NCBI GenBank assembly: GCA_003427395.1
Contig: BFEA01000011.1
Coordinates: forward strand, 872,608-897,410
Origin: Chara braunii
Lineage: Eukaryota; Streptophyta; Charophyceae; Charales; Characeae
Direction: 5' to 3'
Length of the DNA: 24,803 nucleotides
The notes beneath the pieces were generated by a model. The model saw nothing but the letters and a program-made list of their open reading frames with translations. It made no database searches and was not told where the DNA came from. This document shows positions 1-8,077 of the stretch, piece by piece. The position numbers and the translations under genes are program-made. Each line of letters opens with the position of its first letter. The stretch's first letter is position 1.

Positions 1-195
1 CCCTCCGTTTCAGGCTGAAAAGCCTCAGGGCTGAAAAGCCCTGTTTTAGGCTGAAACGACATAGGGCCTGCAGGCCCTCGTTTTTCAGTCTTTCAGGCTG
101 AAACGACAGGGGCCTGTAAGCTCTTATTTCTAGGCTTTTAGGCTGGGAATGCGGGACGGGCGCTGCAGGCCCGTGTGGCTACGCAGTATGCCCCC
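1..195 (-). repeat. Element A 3' LTR, first ~195 bases of its U3
   Basis: Positions 1-191 match 7883-8073 in the same orientation with about 3 mismatches, which pairs it with the 5' LTR of the same element. It begins (minus strand) beside the polypurine tract and runs off the left edge. The expected terminal bases (CACA at 8074-8077) are replaced here by C residues of a 13-base C run. The segment is rich in GGCTGAAAAGCC-type palindromes. Confidence 0.9.
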
Positions 196-208
196 CCCCC
201 CCCTCCTT
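191..208 (-). other. Polypurine tract of element A
   Basis: On the minus strand this reads AAGGA followed by a long G run, directly before the 3' LTR and 13 bases after the pol stop codon (221-223). It would prime plus-strand DNA synthesis. The same AAGGAGGGG pattern precedes the B LTR at 20896-20910, and AAGAGGGGGAG precedes the C LTR. Confidence 0.8.
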
Positions 209-220
209 GAAAGACCGAGC

Positions 221-1903
221 TTACCTGCGAGGGCGAAGCTGTCTGTCTGAGGTAGGGACCACAGTCCGGGTGGGAGGGGCAGGTCGTGAAGGTCCCTGAG
301 CTAACCTTTGTCGCTCGTAGTGAGCGTAGATCACCGGTGCGGATGCTTTCAAATCTGTTCCTGAAATCCACCGAGTGTCGTCGGGATCGCATGCTCTGAA
401 TGTCTCTTTGTATTGTCGAGGCTTGTTGCCGTACTTGCGATCCATGATGACGCGGTCAACCTCCTGATGACCATCAATAGATGGAGGGTCCTGTGATCGT
501 CGGCCCGGGAAATCGTTGCTCTTAGCTGGTGTATATGTTGCCAGCTTCGAGGCATGAAAGACTGGATGGACCGTCAGATGCGCGGGGATGTTGATCACAA
601 ATGAAGGACCATCGGGCTCATTGCCCGCGGCTGCTGTTACGGGCCATGGTCCAAACCACTTGGGAAGCAGTTTGCCTGGAACGTCCTGTTCCAGTGCACA
701 CTCTTCCGCGGAGACCCAAACCAGATCACCGGCGCCGATGGGACATGGCACGCGACGCCTGTTGGCTTGCTGCTGCATGCGGACTTGAGCCTTTTGCATG
801 TTTGCGCGGGCTTGAGCCAGCAATTCCCCGTACTTCCGGACGGAAGCGGGAGAGCAAGCGGCGTCGATGTCGGCTGGTCATGGGAGGAGAAGGTCGGCGA
901 AGATACGGCCTTTCCGTCCATCGTGGTGCAACTCGAATGGAGTCACGCCGATCGCCGGGTGCACCGAAGTGTTGTAGGCGAACTTGATGTCGGGGAGGCG
1001 GTCAACCCAATCTTTCTGGTCCGGACAGATGAGCATACGAAGCATCATTTGAGCGGTTTGATGTGCCCGCTCCGTTTGCCCGTCCGTCTGTGGATGCCGA
1101 GCCGAACTTGGTTTCATCTTCGTGCCGGACTCCTGCATGAGAGCAGTCCAAAATGCCGACATGAAGCGAGTGTCGCGGTCGCTGACTATGTCTTCCGGTA
1201 CACCGTGGCCACAAATCCAACCGGGGTGCAAGAGGCCTGCCAGCTCGGGAGCCGTGGAGTAATACTTGCAAGGGAGAAAACGCGCATACTTACTCAAACG
1301 GTCCACAACCGTGAGGATGCCATCGTGCCCGAGGCGATCGCGAGGAAATGGTCCGGTGACATCCATGACAATGGAGAGGCCGGGTTCCCGTGGGATAGGC
1401 ATCGGGCGCAATTCGCCGTAGGGGTTGCGATTGCGGGGCTTGCTTCGTCGGCAAACTTCGCACGAGTCGCAATATCGAGTGACATCGGTAATGAGGTCGG
1501 GCCATCGACATCGTTGTCGAAGCCGTGCAATGGTGCGGTTGACTCCGAAATGGCCGGCGAGTCGCGAGTCATGATACTCACCGAGAAGGCGAGTCCGAAG
1601 ACGACGGTCTCGTGGGACACACAATAAGTCCTTGCCTCTCGAGTGGAGGAGCAAGTACCCGTCGGCAATGCGATAGTGGCTGGCCAGCGGGTGATCCGAA
1701 GATAGCTGCGCATACAATGTGGCGAAGTTCGGATCCAGCTCATATCCCAAAATGAAGTGTCGTTGAAGTTCCTCGTCGAATGTGAAGGCATGATGTGTCA
1801 TAGCGCAAAGATCAGGTCTTCGCGAGAGTGCATCTGCTGCGCGATTGGAGAGGTCGGGAATATGTTTCGGTGTGAAGTCAAATTGGTCGATGAAGTACAT
1901 CCA
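221..1903 (-). pseudogene. Element A pol, 3' part: integrase and chromodomain
   Basis: This is one frame interrupted by TGA at 878-880. It starts with the end of the RNase H connection (YFIDQF...AADALSRR). Next comes the integrase zinc finger (H-x4-H in HDSRLAGH, then CDSCEVC). The DDE catalytic core follows: D in MDVTGPFP, D in VSDRDTRF, E in TDGQTE. After the stop come the GDLVWV integrase C-terminal barrel and HPVFHASKL. The last part is a chromodomain-like module (EVDRVIMDRKYGNKPRQYKE, then DPDDTRWIS), ending RQLRPRR at a TAA. Element C has Q-A at the place of the 878 stop. In the family, integrase inserts the cDNA and the chromodomain steers insertion toward chromatin. Integrase here would be truncated, so the copy is not autonomous. 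Confidence 0.9.
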
Positions 1904-2875
1904 TCATCCGATCGTGCTGCTCACCGTATCCTGCGTCTTGTAGTAAGTCAGTGGGTTGTTGTTTGTAACCCATGTGAACCTACGACGCCCAAGGAGGAAG
2001 TGCCGCCATCGCTTGAGAGCCATCACGGACGAGAGCAACTCCTTCCTTGCATCATCAAGCGAGTTGATGGGAGGCACTTTGTGGCTGAAATACTCCACAG
2101 GGTGCCAGTCGACGCCGTCGTGTTGTTCCAAGACTGCCCCAATGCCATAGCCGGAAGCGTCAGTTGTCACTCTCGTAGGCAGGGTGGGGTCATAGATGCT
2201 AAGGACGGGTGCCATGAGCATGGTCGTCTTAAGTGCTTCGAATGACCGGCGCGTGTCGTCATTGAATACGAATGGCACCTTTGGCGATTGTAATCTCGTC
2301 ATAGGTGCAACAATCCTTGAGTATCTGGTGATGAATCGCTGATAGTAGCCCGCCAACCCCATGAATGAACGGACGTCCGTGGTGTTGGTGGGCTCGGGCC
2401 ATACGCGGAGGGCCTCGATCTTGTTCGCAAGCGGACGGATGCCTTGCGGCGTCACATACTGTCCCAAGTACTCCAGCTCGTGCCGCACGAATTCGCATTT
2501 GTCGCGGTTGGCTTTGTACTTGGTTTGTCGTAGCCGCTCCAAAACGGTGCGCAAGTGTTCCACATGCTCGTCCAAACTCCGGCTGTACACCAGGATGTCG
2601 TCGAGGTAGATAAGTACGAATCGATCCAGCATGTGTCGGAACTCCGTTGTCATAGCTGCTTGGAAAGTGGCCGGGGCATTCGTAAGGCCAAATGGCATAA
2701 CCAGCCATTCGAAATGCCCATATCGCGTCTTAAACGCAGTCTTATAGCGGTCCTCCTTCCGAATCTCGAGTTGGTGATATCCCGACTTGAGGTCCAGCTT
2801 GGAGAAGAACTTGGCGCCGCCCAGCCGTTCGAGAAGGTCGTCTATGCGTGGAAGAGGGCCGACGTTTCTGATCAT
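1904..2875 (-). pseudogene. Element A pol, middle: reverse transcriptase and RNase H
   Basis: The frame opens at [15 protein letters not shown] and carries RT motif A ([12 protein letters not shown]), motif B ([13 protein letters not shown]) and the catalytic YLDD at about 2608-2597 (LIYLDDILVYS). RNase H follows, with its first catalytic Asp in VTTDASGYGIGAVLEQ. The frame ends at TGA 1904-1906, just after TVSSTIG. Element C has CGA (Arg) at that codon, so this is a CGA-to-TGA nonsense change. Its 5' border is a frame break near 2873, where only one base separates the LN and IRN codons that family members separate by nine. That implies an 8-nt deletion. One ambiguous base lies at 2907, just upstream. 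Confidence 0.9.
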
Positions 2876-4196
2876 TGAGCGTGCGATAAACGATGCACAA
2901 CCGCAANTCCTTGTTCTTCTTCCGGACGAAGAGAATAGGAGCACCATATGGCGATGAGCTAGGCCGAATCCAGCCTTTCTCCAGGAGGTCGTCGAGTTGT
3001 GCCCGAAGCACACTTAACTCTTCCTCACTCATTCGGTAGATGCAACCGCGCGGAGGTACGGCCCCGTCCTCGAGGATGATCTCGTGGCGGATGGGCCGAT
3101 CCGGTACTACTCCGTGCGGGCCTTCGAACACGTCGTCGTAGGCGTCGAGAAGCTCGGTGATGCGTGGGTCCGAAGATGAGTCCGTCGATGAAACGTCATG
3201 GGGTGGGAGGGCGTGGAGAAAACACACCCCCATCTCCTCGATGTCGTCTCTGATGATGGAAGCTCGCATGCTTGCGGCGGACACCACGTGACAGCTGATT
3301 GAAGGGTGAGGAGGAGCTACCGTGCATGGGACTAGTACTCCGTTCTGATCACGAACGTGAACGGTACGGCGGTAGAAGTTCACCGGGTGATCCTCGCTTC
3401 GCAGCCATGACATGCCCAAGATCATGTCAGATCTGGCGTCCAAAATATCGAAGGACACCGCCTCGCTCGCGTGCGGGGCAAAGTATACGGGGACGTCATC
3501 AATGCACCGGTCTATTGACTTGTGCGTGTGACCGTCCGCCAACGTGTCTTGCGTCGGCTGGGACTTCCTCCGGGCACGTGGGCCAAGGCCGGCGCGTACC
3601 ATAAAGTCCTGGCTCATGTAGTTGCGAGATGCTCCGCAATCGATCAAAGCGCTGCAGGTCGCCTCTCCGATCTCAATGCGTACATATAACAATGGTGCGT
3701 CGATGTCCTTGTACCGTTGTGTCTTGACCTTGCGATCGATCTTCGCAATGCAGGCGTGAAGGTCGACAACCTCTACTCCAACGTCCATCAACGGAGTCGG
3801 TACTGCAGTGTGCAAGTAATCCCGCAATTGTGCCATGAGCACGTTGCAATGCGGTTTCGACAATCGACCACACCGGGGAAGGGGCATCCATTGGAAGTCC
3901 GCATATGTCAACGGGTCGAGCTCTTCAAGTCTTGACCATAACGTTGAATCCCCGGCGGTAGATGGCGACGAAGCTGCCGAATCGGTTGCCGATGGTGATG
4001 AAACCGTGCATGCGGTAGATTGTTGCACGTGAAGTGGTTGGTCCAACGGTGGGACGAAGTGGACAGCATAGTCCTCGTAAGCATACCGAGAACTTACGAC
4101 ATTCGCATCCTCCCCAGATGTGTAGGAGGCCGCTAGCAAGGCGGCCGAATCTGGCGGAGTGGGAGGTGGAGTCGCCTCACCTCCCGCGGAACTCAG
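2873..4196 (-). pseudogene. Element A pol, 5' part: aspartic protease and start of RT
   Basis: The frame is open from the first -1 codon (CTG at 4196-4194) to the break near 2873, with no stop and no early ATG, so it most likely enters by frameshift from gag. A variable leader (SRYAYEDYAVHFVPP) is followed by the retropepsin-like core: PLLYVRIEIGEATCSALIDCGAS with the catalytic Asp, and DMILGMSWL. The DxG motif is D-C-G rather than D-S/T-G. The pre-RT region ([32 protein letters not shown]) and the first RT residues (PILFVRKKNK) come last. Protease would process the Gag-Pol polyprotein inside the particle. Confidence 0.88.
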
Positions 4197-4202
4197 TTTC
4201 CC
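4161..4202 (-). promoter_or_regulatory. Probable -1 ribosomal frameshift signal at the gag-pol junction of A
   Basis: On the minus strand the last gag codons are GGA AAC followed by TGA (4195-4193), which puts the heptamer GGGAAAC (4202-4196) in the X-XXY-YYZ phase used for -1 slippage. After slipping, the next codon is CTG and the frame runs open into protease. Ten bases downstream lies a perfect 8-bp stem, GGGAGGTG (4185-4178) with CACCTCCC (4168-4161), enclosing a 9-nt loop. Four loop bases (GGCG) could pair with CGCC at 4156-4153 to form a pseudoknot. Heptamer, stop and stem are seen in the sequence; function is inferred. Confidence 0.75.
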
Positions 4203-5773
4203 GAGTTGATACGAGGCCGAACATCCTCCTGGCAGAGGGAGGTCTTGTGCTTGGTGCTATTGCACCAATAGCAGCAACCATAGCGGCCGCGGAACTTGTA
4301 CACGGCCTCGGTCAAGTGAAACTTGACCCATGGTGCTGGCTGTCCGTTTCCGGTCGGCGATGCGGTTTTCGCCTTCCCGTTTCCTCGGGACTTGTTGTTG
4401 CTTCGCGGCTGGACAGCAGCCACCTGATCACCCTCACGTGACGCTTGGGTGGCTGTCGGGTCTTCCACAATGTTGTCCGATTGGACTGCAGCGAACTGCT
4501 GCGGTCGCGGACCATTTTTCACCTTCTCCACATAGGTTGGCTGCCACGTTGACTTCTCGTGTGCCGCCCTGTTGGTCTTGATGATCTCCCTCGCCTTGTT
4601 AATGATTTCAGCGAAGGTTGCATATTGCTCGCGATCACCAAGTGCAAGGCTCAATGCAGCACATGACCTATTGTAGAACTCGCGGCGCAAATGCGAAAAT
4701 GGCAAGTCGAGACCGGGCGTTGTCGCGATCTTCTGCCATTCCGTGAGCTTGTCACGTGTTGCTGTGTTGCCTTGTGTCATGCCGAAGAAACGGTTGATGG
4801 CGAGTGCAGGTGCGTCGTCCACGATGAACCGCTTCTTCCATAGCCGTGTTAACTCTTCCCATGAGATCTTGTCTTTCAGATCTGCGACGTCGACGCCATG
4901 GGTGGATGCCAGGTGGCTTAACCAGGTCTGGCATCCGCCCTTTGAGTTGAGAAACAGGGCGCCGATGTACACGTGCTTGGCGACGAACAGAATCCGCAGT
5001 TGCTTCGTAAAGCCTTCTCACCAGTGGACCGGGTCTTGATGCGTGTAGTCATCGAACTTCTCAATTTGGAATGTCGGCATCTTATAATGCGTTGTGTTGT
5101 TGCCATCCTTGTTAGGCAGCTGCAGTTGTTGAACCTCGGTCTTCAAGGTATCCAGGTGTTTGCTGATAGTGGTTGGCGCAGCGAAGGTGCTGATGTCGCT
5201 GAGCATTGCGATGACGTGGTCGACGAGTTGCTCCAGTTGGCGGGCAGAGGGTGCATTGCTGGACTCGCCAGCCTCCGGTCTTGGTGCAACTTGCTCCAAG
5301 TCCTGCATACGGGAATCAAGTGCCCGTGCTGCATCCTCATGCTGAGCCTTGTGGTTCCGCATGGCCCGCTGCATATTCGCCAGCTCGGACTGCAAGTGGT
5401 TACAAGTGTAAACCAACCGAGTCACGANTTTGGCCATGAATTCCCTNTGCNGCTCTTCCGNTGTCGCGTCGTCGTGNCCTTCANATGGTTCAAAGTGCCA
5501 ATACTTGAGTCTTTCGATGCTGGCGGCTTCATGCCGCTGCAGCAGATCCTGGGCTTCCTTTCGGCGTGCCTGGGTATCTGCATCTGCTTCGGCCTGAAGC
5601 CGCTGCTTCTCAGCTGTTGCCGCTGCTTCAGCCTGTAGGCGGGTAGCCTTGGCTGCCAGCTGGCGCTGTTCCTCAGCCTCGATCAGTGCGAGCTGAGTTT
5701 GGAACCGCTGATTGTAGTCGGCAATAAACTCGTTGGCCAGTTGGCCTGGCATGCCCAGAGTTGCGCCCGTCAT
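4193..5773 (-). pseudogene. Element A gag (capsid/nucleocapsid) with one in-frame stop
   Basis: I start it at the ATG at 5773 (MTGATLGMPGQLANEF), the first ATG after the minisatellite. The longer open frame upstream only has a GTG and reads repeat. The N-terminal third is Gln/Ala/Glu-rich and probably coiled-coil (LIEAEEQRQLAAKATRLQ). The capsid-like region follows (PTFQIEKFDDYTHQDPVHW, then GGCQTWLSHL, ISWEELTRLWKKRF). The C-terminus has a CCHC zinc knuckle, CYWCNSTKHKTSLC, for RNA binding. TGA at 5018-5020 interrupts it after DPVHW; reading continues in frame with EGFTKQLRI, so this looks like a Trp-to-stop change (TGG to TGA). Ambiguous bases at 5428-5484 blur part of the N-terminus. Confidence 0.85.
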
Positions 5774-5782
5774 GCTGGCGGG

Positions 5783-6043
5783 GCACTGCTGGCGTGGCAC
5801 TGTGACGTGGCACTGTTGCTTACGTGGCCCTGCTTACGTGGCACTGCTGACGTGGCACTGTTGCTGACGTGGCACTGCTGACGTGGCACTGTGACCAACG
5901 TGGCACTGCTGACGTGGCCCTGTTGCTGACGTGGCCCTGTTCCTGACGTGGCACTGCTGATGTGGCACTGTTGCTGACGTGGCACTGCTGATGTGGCACT
6001 GTTGACGTGGCACTGCTGACATGGCACTGCTGACGTGGCACTG
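5783..6043. repeat. Minisatellite of ~17 units around TGACGTGGCACTG
   Basis: About seventeen degenerate units of 13-18 bases, typically tgacgtggcactgc or tgacgtggcactgttgc, run head to tail directly before the A gag ATG. I count about ten exact TGACGTGGC cores. Variants include TGATGTGG, TGACATGG and GTGGCCCTG. On the sense (minus) strand the array is TGCCACGTCAGC-like. Two reading frames stay open through it and encode a QCHVSSATSAVPR-like periodic peptide, which I regard as a by-product of the repeat. Confidence 0.9.
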
Positions 6044-6853
6044 TACCAACTCGGAAATGCATGCAAAGGGTGGGTGGGGAGGGAAAACGCAGGTAGGGAA
6101 CCCACCCAACAATACTTTCCTCCCGGCCGTAATCAACAGATAAAAAAAATAAAATAAAAAAATAAAAGACTACTTCCTTTTTTTTTTTTTTTGTATATCT
6201 GTCGATCTGTTATGAGTGAGACATGTCAGAGGAGTACTATGCACGAGATCTAGGCTAGGTTCCGCAAAGTTTCGGCTTTCACAAAATGCGATCTTGAAAA
6301 ACAAAAAAATTGCGAAATAGAGTAAACATGCGATTTTCAGAAAAGAACGAAATCCAGTTTCTGAGAATATGGCAACCTCCGAATATGCCTAACGAAATGT
6401 TGGTGGGCTTCGCAAGATTTCAGTTTTCAAAAAAAATTTGCGAGATAGAATGGAAATTCGATTTTCAGAAAAGAATAATTCCAGTTTCCGAGAATATGAC
6501 CACTTCTATCGTTATCCCAATATGCCTAGAAAACGAAATACTAACATCAGAAATTTTCAGCTATGTATGCGAAATATCAGAGAAANGAAATGCTACTATC
6601 NGNAATTTTCAGANAAAACGAAATGCNATTTATCAGAAATTTNCAGATATTTGTTACGTGAAAACGAAATACCAATATCAGAAATTTTCAGGTAAAACGA
6701 AATGCGAATATCAGCAATTTTCAGATAGTTGTTGCGAGAAAAAGAAAAAAAAATTCAGAGATTTGACGAAGTCCTACTTGATTTACTAACGAGTAATCAA
6801 TAGATCAAGCAAGCTGGCTATTTGATTGAGCGGGTCCTCTGAATGAGAGGTCC
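6044..6853 (-). other. Element A leader, AT-rich noncoding
   Basis: This is the untranslated leader between PBS and the minisatellite. It contains A-rich and T-rich runs (about 6140-6192), a tandemly repeated AT-rich block (6310-6760) and single ambiguous bases near 6586-6643. Small open frames here are low complexity and I do not call any of them a gene. It would hold packaging and dimerisation signals, but none can be identified by eye. Confidence 0.7.
6310..6760. repeat. AT-rich tandem repeats in the A leader
   Basis: Two nested periodicities are visible. A roughly 125-base unit occurs twice (starting near 6313 and 6438): GCGAGATAGA-like, CGATTTTCAGAAAAGAA, CCAGTTTCNGAGAATATG, then AATATGCCTA. 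To its right, a 28-40 base unit built on AACGAAATGC and TATCAGAAATTTTCAG recurs about five times to near 6730. Several n calls fall inside, as expected for repeats that are hard to assemble. Confidence 0.75.
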
Positions 6854-6865
6854 GCTCCGATACCA
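6854..6865 (-). other. Primer binding site of element A
   Basis: On the minus strand TGGTATCGGAGC begins three bases after the LTR end. It equals the usual plant initiator-Met tRNA complement TGGTATCAGAGC with one A-to-G change. Element D has the identical variant at 17716-17727. It primes minus-strand cDNA synthesis. Confidence 0.88.
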
Positions 6866-6868
6866 AAC

Positions 6869-8077
6869 TGTTGCATACTGTAACGGTGCAGACCAGAACA
6901 AGAACCGACCTCTCAATACAAAGTACAAGATAGCGCAGCGGAAAACTTAGATACCAATGATCCNAACAATCAATATTGCAATGCAGCCCAGAACATACAT
7001 CATCATCATCATCTCCATGGTGTGAAGGGGTCTGGCGCTCACACAGGAAGAATGCGCCAGCCCCNAACCATACACAGACGAAGAAGAGGGGGGTTAGACG
7101 AAGAAGAGGGGAAGATGGGAATGTCGTCAACACCGAGTCTTCGGCACAGNNCCAAATAGTCCCTNNTCAAATGTCTGAATCCCAATGTCGTGTCTGGATC
7201 CAATGTCGTCAAGTCTCAAGTCACAACTCTCTCTCTCTGTAGTAGTCTGCTGATACTGAGAAGTCAGGTGNTGAGAGGGTGAAGAAGAGATGGTGGACTT
7301 AGAAGAGGAAGAAGAAGAAATCTCTCTCTCTCTCTCTCTGTGTCCAGTACTAACCTGTGAAGTTGGCGCCTTGATGCAGGTACCTCGAAGATGGAGCTGG
7401 AGCTATGGCGCCACAGGTCTCTTATACACATCTAGATGTGTATAAGAGACAGGGTAAGTACCGCTGGCCTCCGCCAGCCATCTCTCTCCAACGCTACTAC
7501 TACCAGCTACTAGCGCCCTGCGCTGAAGACTACTCCTGCAGCTATGAGCGCCCAGCGCTGAAGACTACTGCTAGCCCTAACTACTACTGCAGCGCACCTC
7601 CTGAGTGCTGCGGCTGAATCCTGAAGACTACTCGTGCCTACTGCCCAACTACCTACCCGTGAAGTGCATGGGAACTTCCTATGTACTACTCGGGTGCCTC
7701 CTGACTGCAGGGCGAGGCAGTCCAGGAGCTGCTCTTGCCAATGCCGAAGGGAGTCAGGGGCTGCCCCTGCAGCTCCTGCTTGAGGCTGTCGTGGGGAACA
7801 GGTCAGAAATAGCCTGTTCCCGAAACCCTGTTTTTGTGCCTGAGTATTAGGGTAGGTCAATCTTATGAGGGCCCGAAAGTGGCCCTCCGTTTCAGGCTGA
7901 AAAGCCTCAGGGCTGAAAAGCCCTGTTTTAGGCTGAAACGACATAGGGCCTGCAGGCCCTCGTTTTTCAGTCTTTAAGGCTGAAACGACAGGGGCCTGTA
8001 AGCCCTTATTTCTAGGCTTTTAGGCTGGGAATGCGGGACGGGCCCTGCAGGCCCGTGTGGCTACGCAGTATGCCACA
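6869..8077 (-). repeat. Element A 5' LTR (about 1.2 kb)
   Basis: In plus coordinates it is bounded by TGTTGCATACTG (6869-6880) and CAGTATGCCACA (8066-8077), imperfect terminal inverted repeats with TG...CA ends. On the minus strand it starts with a U3 full of GGGCCTGCAGGCCC and GGCTGAAAAGCC palindromes and ends next to the PBS. A CT-rich microsatellite lies at 7321-7340. The TATATA motif of the related B LTRs (8273, 21286) is missing at the matching place. The length includes a 36-base adapter artefact (7417-7452) and ambiguous bases at 6964, 7065, 7150, 7165 and 7271. Confidence 0.88.
7417..7452. other. Nextera mate-pair junction adapter left in the assembly
   Basis: GTCTCTTATACACATCT (7417-7433) is followed at once by its inverted partner AGATGTGTATAAGAGACAG (7434-7452). 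These are two Tn5 mosaic ends back to back, as made by the mate-pair circularisation step. The open frame across it encodes VSYTHLDVYKRQ, a string I know as an adapter-derived contaminant in predicted proteins. The related B LTR (21506-21533) lacks the insert but matches both flanks, so the surrounding LTR is roughly colinear. This is not biology. Confidence 0.97.

Larger units (their letters stand above)
1..8077 (-). mobile_element. Element A: Ty3/Gypsy chromovirus, 3' LTR cut by window edge
   Basis: A near-complete LTR retrotransposon reading right to left. In element order it holds a 5' LTR (6869-8077), tRNA-type PBS (6854-6865), long leader, gag (5773-4193), pol in the -1 frame with protease, RT, RNase H, integrase and chromodomain (4196-221), a G-rich polypurine tract and the start of the 3' LTR (195-1). 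The two LTR copies overlap over about 191 bases, where I count 3 mismatches, so the insertion looks fairly recent. Gag and pol nevertheless carry in-frame stops at 5018, 1904 and 878 and an apparent 8-nt deletion near 2873. The right end abuts a plus-oriented LTR of a related family that begins mid-sequence at 8078, so A appears to have jumped into that LTR. The predicted target duplication is agggc (8078-8082), whose partner lies outside the window. Confidence 0.9.

Noticed and set aside
767-1627. Long plus-strand open frame of 286 codons
   Set aside because: It is an antisense shadow of the element A integrase frame and has no motifs of its own.
5018-5020. Programmed readthrough of the TGA within A gag
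   Set aside because: It lies mid-capsid rather than at a domain border, and element B has no stop there; a Trp-to-stop mutation is simpler.
5783-6043. CRISPR array
   Set aside because: Units are contiguous and degenerate with no unique spacers, inside a eukaryotic retrotransposon leader.
5770-6136. Repeat-encoded open frames (QCHVSSATSAVPR-like) as a structural or secreted protein
   Set aside because: They are read-throughs of a minisatellite with indel-variable units, in two frames at once, inside the element leader.
7405-7617. Open frame encoding VSYTHLDVYKRQ as a possible small protein
   Set aside because: The peptide is the translation of the adapter junction; no gene.
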